Both the position numbers and the translations under genes were made by a program. A DNA stretch of 64,000 nt, taken from positions 3,264,501 to 3,328,500 of the forward strand of contig NZ_CP122379.1 in NCBI RefSeq assembly GCF_029814825.1, read 5' to 3'. The notes beneath the pieces were generated by a model that saw nothing but the letters and a program-made list of their open reading frames with translations, was not told the origin of the DNA and made no database searches. Of the stretch, positions 54,163 to 62,752 are shown piece by piece. This DNA is from Aequorivita marisscotiae (GTDB lineage: Bacteria > Bacteroidota > Bacteroidia > Flavobacteriales > Flavobacteriaceae). Positions within the stretch are counted from its first letter, which is position 1; every line of letters starts with the position of its first letter.

Positions 54163-55110
54163 ATGAATATCTCCATCGTCATACCTCTTCTCAACGAAGA
54201 AGAATCGCTAAATGAATTGTACCGTTGGATTGCAGATGTTATGCAATCCAATGGTTTTTTATACGAGCTCATTTTTATTGACGATGGCAGTACCGACAAT
54301 TCCTGGAAGTTAATTGAAGGACTTTCTAAAAAAAATCCTACCGTAAAAGGAATTCGTTTTCAGAAGAATTACGGAAAATCGCAAGCGCTACACGCGGGTT
54401 TCGCGATGGCGAAAGGCGATGTAATAATCACGATGGATGCTGATTTGCAGGACAATCCCGAAGAAATTCCCGAGCTTTATAAAATGGTTACCGAAGACGG
54501 TTTTGATCTTGTTTCGGGCTGGAAAAAGAAACGCTACGATTCTGTACTTAGCAAAAACTTACCTTCCAAATTATTTAATTATGCCGCGCGAAAAACTTCG
54601 GGTGTAAAACTGCACGACTTTAATTGCGGATTAAAAGCATATCAAAAAGACGTTATCAAAACCATTGAAGTTACCGGCGAAATGCACCGATACATTCCTG
54701 TATTGGCAAAGAATGCAGGATTTAGCAATATTTCAGAAAAACCTGTTTTACACCAAGCGCGTAAATACGGAACCACAAAATTTGGTGCAGAACGCTTTAT
54801 TCGAGGTTTTTTAGATTTAATTACTATATGGTTTTTGTCAAGATTCGGCAAGCGGCCTATGCATCTTTTTGGCGCCTGGGGCGCATTTATGCTTTTTGTA
54901 GGTTTTTGTTTTGCGCTGTTTTTGGGCATTGATAAATTATTTATTAACCCTTCGGCAAGATTAATTACAGACAGGCCCGAGTTTTTTATAGCTCTAGTAG
55001 CAATGGTCTTGGGATCGCAATTTTTTCTCGCCGGGTTTTTAGGCGAATTAATCCTGAGAAGCAAAAAAGAATCGCAAAACTATATAATTAAGGAAACGGT
55101 TAATTCTTAA
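54163..55110 (+). CDS. Family 2 glycosyltransferase (GtrB/DPM1-like)
   Basis: 315 residues. The GT-A domain has SIVIPLLNEEESL, FIDDGSTDNSW and the DxD region MDADLQDNPEEIPEL. Two C-terminal membrane helices follow (about 235-260 and 270-295, AFMLFVGFCFALFLG, FIALVAMVLGSQFFLAGFL). This is the polyprenyl-phosphate sugar transferase type (PslGtrB), which loads a sugar onto undecaprenyl phosphate on the cytoplasmic side. The phosphosugar mutase gene starts 50 bases downstream and could supply sugar 1-phosphates. Confidence 0.92.
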   Translation: MNISIVIPLLNEEESLNELYRWIADVMQSNGFLYELIFIDDGSTDNSWKLIEGLSKKNPTVKGIRFQKNYGKSQALHAGFAMAKGDVIITMDADLQDNPEEIPELYKMVTEDGFDLVSGWKKKRYDSVLSKNLPSKLFNYAARKTSGVKLHDFNCGLKAYQKDVIKTIEVTGEMHRYIPVLAKNAGFSNISEKPVLHQARKYGTTKFGAERFIRGFLDLITIWFLSRFGKRPMHLFGAWGAFMLFVGFCFALFLGIDKLFINPSARLITDRPEFFIALVAMVLGSQFFLAGFLGELILRSKKESQNYIIKETVNS

Positions 55111-55160
55111 TTATTTTTCTCCCCTTTATTATTACTATTTTTACATTTTAAAACAAGCGA

Positions 55161-56876
55161 ATGATTTACGTAGATCCGAAAACTTTAGCCCGTGTAAACC
55201 AATGGCTCACCCCTTTTTTCGACCAGCAAACACAACACAATATAAAGGAAATGATTGCCAACGACCCAGAGGAGTTGGAAGACAGCTTTTATAAAAACCT
55301 GGAATTCGGAACCGGTGGGATGCGAGGTATTATGGGCCTTGGCGACAACCGAATTAACAAATATACCTTGGGCAAAAACACGCAAGGGCTTTCAAATTAC
55401 CTAAAAAAACAGTTTCCAAATCAAGCGATTAATGTGGCCATTGCATACGATTGTAGGCACAATAGCAAAGAATTTGCAAAAGTGGTGGCCGATGTATTTT
55501 CGGCAAACGGAATTACCGTTTTTCTATTTTCAGAATTACGGCCTACGCCAGAACTTTCCTTTGCAGTAAAACATTTAAATTGTAAAGCCGGAATTGTTTT
55601 AACAGCATCGCACAACCCGCCCGAATACAACGGTTATAAAGTTTATTGGGAAGATGGTGGCCAGCTTGTACCACCACAGGATGCCGAAATAATTGCCGAA
55701 ATAAATTCGCTGAATTACGAAGGCATAAACTTTGAAGCAAACGAAAAATTAATTCAATATATAGCTGCTGAAGTTGATGAAGCATTCGCAAAAGCTTCGG
55801 TGAAAAACGGAACTTTTAATACTTCTCCAGAAGCAAAAGATAATTTAAAAATTGTTTTCACTTCCCTCCATGGCACTTCAATTACAATAATTCCAAAGGT
55901 TTTGGAACAAGCTGGCTATAAAAATGTTTCCATTGTTGAAGAACAAGCAGAGCCTAATGGAGATTTTCCAACGGTAAAATTGCCCAATCCCGAAGAACCC
56001 GCAGCTTTAAAAATGGCTTTGGAACTTGCCGAAAATGAAAATGCAGATATTGTAGTTGGCACCGATCCCGATTGCGATCGTTTAGGCGTGGCCGTACGTA
56101 ACGATAAAAATGAAATGGTGCTCCTAAATGGAAACCAAACCATGGTTTTAATGACGCACTTTCTTTTAGAGCAATGGCAAAAAGCTGGAAAATTAAGTGG
56201 CAATCAATTTGTGGCATCCACCATAGTTTCAACGCCAATGGTTGCGAAAGTCGCCAATCATTTCAATGTAAAATATATTGAGGGACTTACAGGTTTTAAA
56301 TGGATTGCCAAGATGATCAAAGATTTTCCCGAGCTTGAATTTATTGGTGGCGGCGAAGAAAGTTTCGGGTATTTAGTGGGAGATTTTGTCCGTGATAAAG
56401 ATGCTGTTACCGCTACCCTACTGGCTTGTGAGATTGCAGCACAGAAAAAACACGCCGGTAGGAGTATGTACCAGTATTTAAATGAAATTTACAACAGGTA
56501 CGGCAATTACCGCGAGCATTTAATTTCAATTACAAAAAAGGGAAAACAGGGCGCCGAAGAAATTTCAGCAATGATGAAAAGTCTTCGCGAGAATCCGTTT
56601 ACCGAAATTGCCGGCAGCAAAGTGATACGAATGGACGATATTTTAAAAGGTGAAACCACAGATTTTTTACAACAAGAAACTTTGTTACTAAACCTGCCAA
56701 AAAGCAACGTGTTAATCTATTATACCGAAGATGGTAGCAAAATTGCAGCGAGACCCAGCGGTACCGAGCCAAAAATAAAGTTCTACATTAGCGTAAACAC
56801 TTCCGAAAAGGATAATTTTGAAGCAATACTTCAGAAAAAAATAGACGCTATTGCCGCACAACTAAATGTGAATTAA
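55161..56876 (+). CDS. Phospho-sugar mutase (PGM/PMM, alpha-D-phosphohexomutase)
   Basis: 571 residues. All four active-site loops are visible: phosphoserine loop TASHNPPEYNGYKVY, metal-binding loop GTDPDCDRLGVAV, sugar-binding GGGEESFGYL and phosphate-binding RPSGTEPKIKFY. FGTGGMRGIMG near residue 52 is the N-terminal signature of the longer bacterial PGM2-like group. It interconverts hexose 1- and 6-phosphates. The stop codon overlaps the start of the ABC exporter (shared ATGA-type junction at 56876). Confidence 0.93.
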   Translation: MIYVDPKTLARVNQWLTPFFDQQTQHNIKEMIANDPEELEDSFYKNLEFGTGGMRGIMGLGDNRINKYTLGKNTQGLSNYLKKQFPNQAINVAIAYDCRHNSKEFAKVVADVFSANGITVFLFSELRPTPELSFAVKHLNCKAGIVLTASHNPPEYNGYKVYWEDGGQLVPPQDAEIIAEINSLNYEGINFEANEKLIQYIAAEVDEAFAKASVKNGTFNTSPEAKDNLKIVFTSLHGTSITIIPKVLEQAGYKNVSIVEEQAEPNGDFPTVKLPNPEEPAALKMALELAENENADIVVGTDPDCDRLGVAVRNDKNEMVLLNGNQTMVLMTHFLLEQWQKAGKLSGNQFVASTIVSTPMVAKVANHFNVKYIEGLTGFKWIAKMIKDFPELEFIGGGEESFGYLVGDFVRDKDAVTATLLACEIAAQKKHAGRSMYQYLNEIYNRYGNYREHLISITKKGKQGAEEISAMMKSLRENPFTEIAGSKVIRMDDILKGETTDFLQQETLLLNLPKSNVLIYYTEDGSKIAARPSGTEPKIKFYISVNTSEKDNFEAILQKKIDAIAAQLNVN

Positions 56877-58702
56877 TGAATTATTTCAAAAAAATACTGC
56901 GCTACGTTCTTCCCTATAAAAGGTATGCGTATTTAAACATATTTTTTAATATTCTGTACGCCCTATTTAGCACGCTTTCCTTTTTAGCATTAATTCCTGT
57001 ACTGCAAGTTATTTTTAGCGACCAGCGCGAAGTTGGCGCAAAGCCAGTATATGAAAGTATTACCGAATTAACCACATTTATTCAAGATTCGCTAAACTAT
57101 CATTTAGTGAATTACATAAACAAATATGGCGACTTTAAGGTTCTTCTTTTTATGATTGGCCTAATTGTGGCAATATTTCTACTTAAAAATTTAAGCAATT
57201 ATCTCGCAATGTACTATTCCACTTTTTTACGGAATGGTGTTTTAAGAGATTTGCGAAATGATTTGTACGGCAAAGTAATTATATTTCCACTGGCGTTTTA
57301 TTCTGAAAAAAGAAAAGGCGATACTATTTCGCGCTTAAGTGGCGATGTGGACGAAGTAAAAAACTCGGTACTTTCAGTTTTGGAAATGATTGTTCGCGAA
57401 CCGTTAACAATTATTTTTTCACTGGCAACCATGCTTTTTATAAGTCCGAAATTAACACTCTTTGTGTTTCTATTTCTACCAATTTCGGGCTTTCTTATTT
57501 CCAAAGTGGGAAAATCGTTAAAGCGAGGATCTTTAAAAGTACAACAGGAACAAGGTGTATTTCTCTCTATTTTGGAAGAAACTATGGGCGGACTTCGAAT
57601 TATAAAAGCCTTTCACGCAGAAAATTTATTTCAGAAAAAGTTTGAAGATAGTAACCAACGGTTTTATAAATATTCCAACAAAGTTATGAATAGGCAGAAC
57701 CTCGCTTCTCCCTTAAGCGAGTTGCTAGGCATTATAACTATTGGCATTCTTCTTATTTATGGTGGATATCTGGTTTTTGTAGATCGCACTTTAGACGCCA
57801 GTTTCTTTCTGGGTTACATTATGCTCGCGTACAACATACTAACTCCTGCGAAAGCGATTGCCAAAGCGAGCTATTCGGTGAAACGAGCCGATGGATCTGC
57901 CCAGCGTATTTTGGAATTATTGGAAGCCGAAAACACAATAACCGATATTAAAAACCCAATTGAAAAGGAAGGTTTTGAAGGAGTAATTTCTATTAAAAAC
58001 GTTTCGTTTAAATACGAAGATCAGTACGTTTTAAAGGATTTTTCACTCGAAATTCCAAAGGGAAAAACCGTGGCACTTGTGGGGCAATCGGGCAGTGGAA
58101 AGAGTACAATTGCCAATTTACTCACCCGTTTTTACGACGTAAACCAAGGAAGCATTGAAATTGATGGAGTTGATATCAAAAATATTTCAAAGAAATCGCT
58201 TCGCGGATTAATGGGCATTGTATCGCAGGACTCTATTCTTTTCAACGATACTGTGGGCAATAATTTAAAATTGGGGAAACCATTAGCCACCAATCCCGAA
58301 TTGATGGAAGCTGCCGAAATAAGCAACAGTTACGAGTTTATAAAAGAGCTGCCCGAAGGTTTTGAAACTAATATTGGTGACAGCGGCAATAAACTAAGTG
58401 GTGGCCAAAAACAACGGTTGAGCATTGCCAGAGCTGTTTTGAAAAATCCGCCAATTATGATTTTAGATGAAGCAACTTCAGCATTAGACACCGAAAGCGA
58501 ACGTTTGGTACAGGATGCTTTAGAAAAAATGATGCAAAACCGAACTTCCATCGTAATTGCGCACCGACTCTCCACAATTCAAAACGCCGATAAAATTGTA
58601 GTACTCTCCAAAGGAAAAATTGTAGAACAGGGCAAGCACCAAGAACTTTTGGAGCTTAAAGGCGTTTATTACAGTTTGGTTGAAATGCAATCATTAGCAT
58701 AG
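56876..58702 (+). CDS. ABC exporter, MsbA-like fused permease-ATPase
   Basis: 608 residues. Six membrane helices (first 330 residues) form the type IV exporter domain. The nucleotide-binding domain has Walker A GQSGSGKST, Q-loop SQDSILFND, signature LSGGQKQR, Walker B MILDEATSALD and H-loop AHRLST. MsbA-like half-transporters flip lipid A or other lipids; the neighbouring lipid-linked-sugar transferase fits a lipid or glycolipid substrate, but drug export is also possible. The start overlaps the stop of the mutase gene. Confidence 0.92.
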   Translation: MNYFKKILRYVLPYKRYAYLNIFFNILYALFSTLSFLALIPVLQVIFSDQREVGAKPVYESITELTTFIQDSLNYHLVNYINKYGDFKVLLFMIGLIVAIFLLKNLSNYLAMYYSTFLRNGVLRDLRNDLYGKVIIFPLAFYSEKRKGDTISRLSGDVDEVKNSVLSVLEMIVREPLTIIFSLATMLFISPKLTLFVFLFLPISGFLISKVGKSLKRGSLKVQQEQGVFLSILEETMGGLRIIKAFHAENLFQKKFEDSNQRFYKYSNKVMNRQNLASPLSELLGIITIGILLIYGGYLVFVDRTLDASFFLGYIMLAYNILTPAKAIAKASYSVKRADGSAQRILELLEAENTITDIKNPIEKEGFEGVISIKNVSFKYEDQYVLKDFSLEIPKGKTVALVGQSGSGKSTIANLLTRFYDVNQGSIEIDGVDIKNISKKSLRGLMGIVSQDSILFNDTVGNNLKLGKPLATNPELMEAAEISNSYEFIKELPEGFETNIGDSGNKLSGGQKQRLSIARAVLKNPPIMILDEATSALDTESERLVQDALEKMMQNRTSIVIAHRLSTIQNADKIVVLSKGKIVEQGKHQELLELKGVYYSLVEMQSLA

Positions 58703-58745
58703 CCCAACAATCAATTTATTACGCAACGCATCCAATTTTGGCAGT

Positions 58746-58757
58746 TTTACGCGTAAA
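58746..58757. promoter_or_regulatory. 12-bp perfect palindrome upstream of ECF sigma gene
   Basis: TTTACGCGTAAA lies 79-90 bases before the sigma factor start. It could be an operator, but this is not shown. A near-consensus -7 box (TATCTTTA) follows at about 58805. Confidence 0.35.
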
Positions 58758-58835
58758 TAGTGCAGTGCCAATAAAAAAGCTGTACTAAATTAAACTTTTC
58801 CATTTATCTTTAGTCATAATAGCAATTACACACAA

Positions 58836-59384
58836 GTGGTTGAAGAGCAAGAACTGGTAACGGCACTACAGACCGAAGCGGAAAAAGAAACCGCTTTTCG
58901 GGAACTTGTGTCGCAGTATAAAGAACGGCTCTATTGGCAAATTAGGAATATTGTTTTGGACCATGACGATGCAGACGATGTGCTTCAAAATACGTTTATT
59001 AAAATATTTAGGAATATAAATTCCTTTAAGGGCGAAAGCAAATTACATACATGGATGTATAGAATTGCTGCCAATGAATCTATTTCGTTTATCAACAAAA
59101 AAGCAAAACGCAACAATGTTTCCATTGAAAAGGTGAAAAACGATGCGCTGCGAAATTTAGAAAGCGACGTACATTTTGAAGGTGATGAAATTCAATTGCA
59201 GTTTCAAAAAGCCATTGCAACGCTTCCGGAGCGACAACGATTAATATTTACAATGAAATATTTTGAAGATCACACTTTTGAAGAACTTTCAGAAATATTG
59301 GAAACTACTTCGGGAGGGCTAAAAAGCAGTTATCACATCGCAGTAAAAAAGATTACGGAATATATAAAAGGGAATGAAATTTAA
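58836..59384 (+). CDS. ECF-type sigma factor
   Basis: 182 residues from GTG 58836; no suitable ATG lies nearby. Region 2 (about 20-95) has DHDDADDVLQNTFIKIFRNI and KLHTWMYRIAANESISFINK. Region 4 (about 120-178) has LPERQRLIFTMKYFEDHTFE, then ELSEILETTSGGLKSSYH. It heads a three-gene unit with a membrane anti-sigma-like protein and a CpxP/Spy-like exported protein, so it probably answers envelope stress. Confidence 0.93.
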   Translation: MVEEQELVTALQTEAEKETAFRELVSQYKERLYWQIRNIVLDHDDADDVLQNTFIKIFRNINSFKGESKLHTWMYRIAANESISFINKKAKRNNVSIEKVKNDALRNLESDVHFEGDEIQLQFQKAIATLPERQRLIFTMKYFEDHTFEELSEILETTSGGLKSSYHIAVKKITEYIKGNEI

Positions 59385-59407
59385 AAAAGGGAAGGCGAAA
59401 ATTTAAG

Positions 59408-59908
59408 GTGAAGAAAAAGAAAAACATATCGAATTTTAAAGTGCCCGAAGAATATTTTGAAACTTTCGAGGAGCGACTTTTTAGTAGAATTTCGAAAGAA
59501 AAATTTCCAAAGACTTCAGGATTTAAGGCTCCCAAAGAATATTTTGAAAATTTTGACGATCGCATTTTGGCAGCGGTAACCACTTCTGAAAGGCCCATAA
59601 AGCACATTCAACTTATTCCTAAAAAATACTTTGGCTATGCTGCGGCAATTGCGGCTTGCCTGCTCATTGCCTTTACAGTTTTTACAAACACAAACAGCCC
59701 GGCTAATCTGGATGCGCTACAATTGGCGGCCATTGACGCTTATATTGCCGAAGGAAATTTAAACCTTGACCTATATGACCTAACCACCTATATAGAAGAC
59801 AATGATATTACCGATATAGATTTTGAAACGGAACAATTTTCAGAAGGCGCTTTGGAAGAATATCTATTGAATAATTTAGATGCAGCAACTATAATTAACG
59901 AACCATGA
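59408..59908 (+). CDS. Probable membrane anti-sigma factor with duplicated N-terminal motif
   Basis: 166 residues from GTG 59408. The cytoplasmic part holds two copies of an FKxPxEYFExFxxR motif (about residues 9-25 and 37-53: FKVPEEYFETFEERL, then FKAPKEYFENFDDRI). One membrane helix follows (about 73-90, YAAAIAACLLIAFTVF), with an acidic periplasmic tail. Position directly after a sigma gene and the single-pass topology support the call. Similar proteins accompany ECF sigma factors in Bacteroidota. The duplicated motif may be the sigma-binding region (inference). Confidence 0.72.
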   Translation: MKKKKNISNFKVPEEYFETFEERLFSRISKEKFPKTSGFKAPKEYFENFDDRILAAVTTSERPIKHIQLIPKKYFGYAAAIAACLLIAFTVFTNTNSPANLDALQLAAIDAYIAEGNLNLDLYDLTTYIEDNDITDIDFETEQFSEGALEEYLLNNLDAATIINEP

Positions 59909-60345
59909 AAAATGTAATTATTTTATTTTTTATTTTGGCGAGCACCGTACAGGCACAAGACGGAAAACACGAAAAAATAAAAGCTTTAAAAACGGCTTAT
60001 ATTACCGAAGCTCTGGCCCTTACCCCTACCGAGGCCGAAAAATTTTGGCCAATTTATAATAGCTATCACGAAAAATTTCACGCGCTACGTGTAAAAGAAC
60101 GCACTGAAATTTTCGGAAAATTGCGCAATGGTTTGGGTGCCTTAACAGATGCTGAAGCCAATGAACTAATAGACAAAAATCTGGCTATTGAAGCTAGTGA
60201 ATTAGAGTTGAGAAAACAAATGACGGCCGAATTGCGAAAGGTAATTTCACCTAAAAAAATAATTTCCCTCAAAAAAGCAGAAGACGATTTTAAACGTGAA
60301 CTTTTTGAACGGTACAAACAAGGACACGGAAGACGAAAACAATAA
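59905..60345 (+). CDS. Exported helical protein, Spy/CpxP-like
   Basis: 146 residues. A signal peptide (VIILFFILASTVQAQ) is followed by an all-helical, highly charged protein: KALKTAYITEALALTPTEAE, then KFWPIYNSYHEKFHALRVKE and LRKVISPKKIISLKKAEDDF. LTPxEAExFWPIYN is like the LTxxQ motif of Spy/CpxP chaperone-sensors, here typical of Bacteroidota. It overlaps the anti-sigma gene by four bases (ATGA) and probably modulates or reports envelope stress. A terminator follows at 60347. Confidence 0.78.
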   Translation: MKNVIILFFILASTVQAQDGKHEKIKALKTAYITEALALTPTEAEKFWPIYNSYHEKFHALRVKERTEIFGKLRNGLGALTDAEANELIDKNLAIEASELELRKQMTAELRKVISPKKIISLKKAEDDFKRELFERYKQGHGRRKQ

Positions 60346-60346
60346 A

Positions 60347-60373
60347 AAAAGCCCCAAAATTAATGGGGCTTTT
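60347..60373. terminator. Bidirectional terminator
   Basis: AAAAGCCCCA (60347-60356) pairs with TGGGGCTTTT (60364-60373). Convergent genes end 2 bases to its left and 25 bases to its right. Confidence 0.85.
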
Positions 60374-60397
60374 AAATGTATATAATAAATTACCAAA

Positions 60398-61243
60398 TTA
60401 CATGGCTCCCCACTCTCTCAACGATTTTTCGTTTAAAGCAACATAATCTTTGTTTCCTTCAGCTTTTGCCAGATTTAGAGATTTTTTAGCCGCTTCAATA
60501 GCTCCTTTTTTATCACCAGCCTTTGCGTAAATTAAAGACTTTTGGCGCAGTTGCCAGAATTTTGGATCCTTGTTCATATCAATAGACTTATCAATCCAAG
60601 TTTTGGCTTGGTTAATGTCTTTTCCCGCTTCTAAATAATATACCGCTGCGGCGTAATAATCCATTGCCGAAGGGCCATTCATAACACGCTGAATATTTGT
60701 AGTTACAGTTTTATCTGTATTAAATTTAATAGGTACACCAACATAGGTTTTCTCCCAAAGAATTCCGAGAGTGGCTTCATCATTCTTTAAATTATCAAAA
60801 GACATTGTGAAGGTTTCAACATCTATTGGAAACGGATACGCTTGCGCAGTGGCTTTTGCCGCAACTTTATCTTCTTCCCACGTTCCTGGATTTCCCCAAT
60901 TGTTGGTGTCACTGTAAAAATATACTTCCCAATTAGCAGCACCCGGCTTGGTATAGATTGCATACGACCCTGCTTTTAAGGTTTTTCCACCAACTTCTAC
61001 ATCATCGCTAAAGGTAATTTTTGTATTTGCATTTGCACCGGTGCGCCAAATAGCATTGTAAGGCACCAACTCTCCAAAAATTGTCCTACCCTTCATAGAC
61101 GGTCTGGAGTATTCTAAAGTAACGTCTGTTAAACCTACTTTTTGTTCAATTTTCTGAAATGGACTGGGTTGTGGCGTTTGTATTTGTGCTTGTATGCCAA
61201 CCGAAAACATAAAAGCCGTAAGGAGAAAAATAATTTTTTTCAT
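60398..61243 (-). CDS. DUF2911 exported protein
   Basis: 281 residues. A signal peptide (IIFLLTAFMFSVGIQAQ) is followed by the DUF2911 domain (about 25-170), with the family's VTLEYSRPSMKGRTIFGELV, PYNAIWRTGANANTKITFSD and LKAGSYAIYTKPGAANWEVY. The C-terminal third is helical and TPR-like (YYLEAGKDINQAKTWIDKSI). Function unknown; the family is common in Bacteroidota periplasm. It is monocistronic. Confidence 0.87.
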   Translation of the reverse strand: MKKIIFLLTAFMFSVGIQAQIQTPQPSPFQKIEQKVGLTDVTLEYSRPSMKGRTIFGELVPYNAIWRTGANANTKITFSDDVEVGGKTLKAGSYAIYTKPGAANWEVYFYSDTNNWGNPGTWEEDKVAAKATAQAYPFPIDVETFTMSFDNLKNDEATLGILWEKTYVGVPIKFNTDKTVTTNIQRVMNGPSAMDYYAAAVYYLEAGKDINQAKTWIDKSIDMNKDPKFWQLRQKSLIYAKAGDKKGAIEAAKKSLNLAKAEGNKDYVALNEKSLREWGAM

Positions 61244-61451
61244 CGTAGTGATATTAAAGTGTTTATATTGTTCGCGAAGTTACCATTTGCAAAATTTTTA
61301 AAGGTTAAGAAAACCTTAAAATACTATAAAGTTATAGTTTACTCCCCCTCCTAAAAGCTAGGCTGTAGAAACGATTACGCAGAATTGTTAATATTTTGTT
61401 TAATCTTTTATAAGTTTAATAAAACAAAGTACATTTAGAAAAAAATAAATT

Positions 61452-61568
61452 ATGTTGAAGTACCTAAAAAAAATATTGAAACCAAACATCCGTCGTAGCA
61501 CGATTAAAACTAATACCTATAGGTTATTGCGCATGAACGAGAAGTTAACATTCTATAGAGATAAATAA
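61452..61568 (+). CDS. 38-residue basic small ORF before the SRPBCC gene
   Basis: ATG 61452 opens 38 codons (MLKYLKKILKPNIRRSTIKT, then NTYRLLRMNEKLTFYRDK) ending TAA at 61568, five bases before the SRPBCC start. It is strongly basic. A near-consensus -7 box (TACATTTA) lies at 61428, giving a short leader. Tight spacing to the next gene suggests it is translated as a leader or separate small protein of the operon. No family was recognised. Confidence 0.5.
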   Translation: MLKYLKKILKPNIRRSTIKTNTYRLLRMNEKLTFYRDK

Positions 61569-61573
61569 AGTTT

Positions 61574-62035
61574 ATGAAAATTTATACGCTTCACGCGAAA
61601 CAAAAATTACCCATAACTTTAAAAGAAGGTTGGAATTTTCTCTCAAACCCTAAAAACCTAAAAGTAATAACGCCAGAATATATGGGTTTTAACATCCAGT
61701 CTGGCGCTGATAGGGAGATGTATCCTGGCCAAATTATTGAATACATAGTTACGCCTATCTTAGGAATTAAAACACGCTGGGTTACCGAAATTACACATTC
61801 CGTTGAAAACGAGTATTTTGTAGATGAACAGCGTTTTGGTCCCTATGCGCTTTGGCACCACAAACATTTTATAAAGGAAATTGAGGGCGGCATTGAGATG
61901 GAAGACCTGCTGCATTACAAATTACCGTTCGGATTTATCGGACAACTCGTGCATCCTTACCTGGTAAAACCAAAACTTGAAGAAATTTTTGAATTCCGAA
62001 AAAACAAATTGACAGCGCTTTTCGGGAACTTCTAA
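61574..62035 (+). CDS. SRPBCC (START-like) superfamily protein
   Basis: 153 residues with the SRPBCC layout: an early strand pair (YTLHAKQKLPITLKEGWNFL), SNPKNLKVITPEYMGFNIQS, strands with QIIEYIVTPILGIKTRWVTE, HKHFIKEIEGGIEMEDLLHY and the closing helix KPKLEEIFEFRKNKLTALF. It forms a hydrophobic ligand pocket; the ligand is unknown. Such proteins accompany SDR and photolyase genes in Bacteroidota, as here, so a part in a light- or oxidative-stress response is likely by context. Confidence 0.85.
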   Translation: MKIYTLHAKQKLPITLKEGWNFLSNPKNLKVITPEYMGFNIQSGADREMYPGQIIEYIVTPILGIKTRWVTEITHSVENEYFVDEQRFGPYALWHHKHFIKEIEGGIEMEDLLHYKLPFGFIGQLVHPYLVKPKLEEIFEFRKNKLTALFGNF

Positions 62036-62053
62036 TTTCACCTAAAAAAATAT

Positions 62054-62749
62054 ATGCAAAAAAACATACTCTTAATTGGCGGATCTTATGGAATTGGTGC
62101 TGCCCTAGCCCAATTATTAAAACGCGACCACAATGTGTTTGTCGCCTCCCGTACCAAGGGAGAAGTTTCGGAAGGCATTACGCATCTTACTTTTGATGCA
62201 TTGCACGATAATATTTTGGACCTTAGTTTACCTGAAAAAATTCACGGATTTGCATATTTTCCCGGAAGCATCAATCTAAAACCTTTTAAAATGATGAAAC
62301 CCGAAACCTTTGTAGCCGATATGGAACTAAATTTTCATGCGCTGGTACAGGTGGTTCACGGTATTTTACCAAAATTGAAACAAGCCGAGCAGGCAAATTT
62401 GGTGTTTTTTAGTACCGTTGCCGTAAAAGTAGGAATGCCTTTTCACACCAGTGTGGCTGCCGCGAAGGGAGCTATTGAAGGTTTTGCCAAGGCGCTTGCC
62501 GCAGAACACGCACCAAATTTTAGGGTGAATGTAATTGCTCCCTCGCTCACAGATACTTCGTTAGCTTCAAAATTATTAAACAACGATTCAAATAAAGAAA
62601 AAATGGCCGAACGCCATCCGTTAAAAAAAGTTGGCACGGCGGAGGATATTGCGGCAATGGCGTCCTTTCTATTAAGCGACCAATCGCAATGGATTACAGG
62701 GCAAGTACTTGGTGTAGACGGCGGGCTTTCAACACTAAACAACAACTAA
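62054..62749 (+). CDS. SDR family oxidoreductase
   Basis: 231 residues. The cofactor motif is GGSYGIGAALA (classical GxxxGxG variant, residues 8-18). An FYFPGSINL-like segment stands where NNAG would be. The catalytic Ser is in FFSTVAVKVG, and the expected YxxxK is replaced: the region reads PFHTSVAAAKGAIEG, with no Tyr before the Lys. The C-terminal GQVLGVDGGLS is typical. Loss of the Tyr may mean altered or absent catalysis. It lies between SRPBCC and photolyase genes. Confidence 0.88.
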   Translation: MQKNILLIGGSYGIGAALAQLLKRDHNVFVASRTKGEVSEGITHLTFDALHDNILDLSLPEKIHGFAYFPGSINLKPFKMMKPETFVADMELNFHALVQVVHGILPKLKQAEQANLVFFSTVAVKVGMPFHTSVAAAKGAIEGFAKALAAEHAPNFRVNVIAPSLTDTSLASKLLNNDSNKEKMAERHPLKKVGTAEDIAAMASFLLSDQSQWITGQVLGVDGGLSTLNNN

Positions 62750-62752
62750 CTA

